Shown here one piece after another: positions 63,987-64,000 of a DNA stretch of 64,000 nucleotides. The notes under the pieces were generated by a model. It was not told the DNA's origin, made no database searches, and worked only from the letters and a program-made list of their open reading frames with translations. Every line of letters begins with the position of its first letter. Within the stretch, counting starts at the first letter, position 1. Source of the stretch: Isoptericola jiangsuensis (GTDB lineage Bacteria; Actinomycetota; Actinomycetes; Actinomycetales; Cellulomonadaceae); the NCBI RefSeq assembly GCF_002563715.1, contig NZ_PDJJ01000001.1:124001-188000 (forward strand), read 5' to 3'. Both the position numbers and the translations under genes were made by a program.

Positions 63987-64000
63987 GCACGACCGCGACG

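Overview
The window is a 64 kb piece of chromosome from a high-GC Gram-positive actinobacterium. Very high GC, a 23S gene with the long extra helix typical of Actinobacteria, an rRNA spacer without tRNAs, many leaderless genes, LAL- and IclR-type regulators and a c-di-AMP riboswitch all fit. From memory, the 16S looks like Micrococcales near Cellulomonadaceae/Promicromonosporaceae; this placement is tentative because no search was run. No phage, insertion sequence, CRISPR array or tRNA was recognised.

Layout. 1-4.1 kb: end of a secreted protein gene, a MOSC protein, a small membrane protein, a MATE exporter, then the replicative helicase dnaB behind a dense cluster of DnaA-box-like sequences. 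4.4-11.1 kb: small redox enzymes with local regulators (NAD(P)H oxidoreductase, F420-reductase-like protein and luciferase-like monooxygenase facing a MarR regulator; FAD monooxygenase facing a TetR regulator; NmrA-type SDR; cupin). 11.3-12.9 kb: a hipBA toxin-antitoxin pair behind an elaborate operator. 13-22.1 kb: a carbohydrate locus in which two secreted GH43 enzymes, an ABC importer (binding protein and two permeases, no ATPase) and a cytoplasmic GH2 enzyme surround a LacI regulator; two identical palindromes mark the regulated promoters. 22.2-25 kb: a fatty acid desaturase, small membrane proteins and a frameshifted gene. 25-33 kb: a complete histidine-utilisation operon (hutH, hutU, an M20 amidohydrolase, hutF, hutI) with a divergent IclR regulator. 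33-35.6 kb: AI-2E and TauE family membrane proteins and an acetyltransferase.

35.7-41.6 kb is one rRNA operon (two promoters, leader, 16S, spacer, 23S, 5S, strong terminator). 41.8-44 kb holds a possible metal-handling trio (His-rich membrane protein, DUF305 lipoprotein, BNR-repeat lipoprotein). 44-45.4 kb is a c-di-AMP riboswitch, a possible 45-codon leader ORF and an M15 peptidase. 45.4-50 kb has a large LAL regulator and two alpha/beta hydrolases. 50-53.7 kb: a phosphodiesterase-family enzyme, a chromate transporter, a mycothiol-type DinB-fold protein and a small secreted protein. 53.7-60.8 kb: an SDR, a polysaccharide deacetylase, a NarL-type two-component system, a ThuA-domain protein and an RDD protein. 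60.9-64 kb: two adjacent PAP2 phosphatases and a catalase.

Points most worth a second look: the DnaA-box-like cluster before dnaB; two low-GC patches in dnaB at the two sites where DnaB inteins are known to insert; the 15/12-bp spaced hipBA operator; the 36-bp perfect palindrome inside the first permease gene; the riboswitch with its overlapping leader ORF; and the widespread TANNNT box 6-7 nt before start codons.
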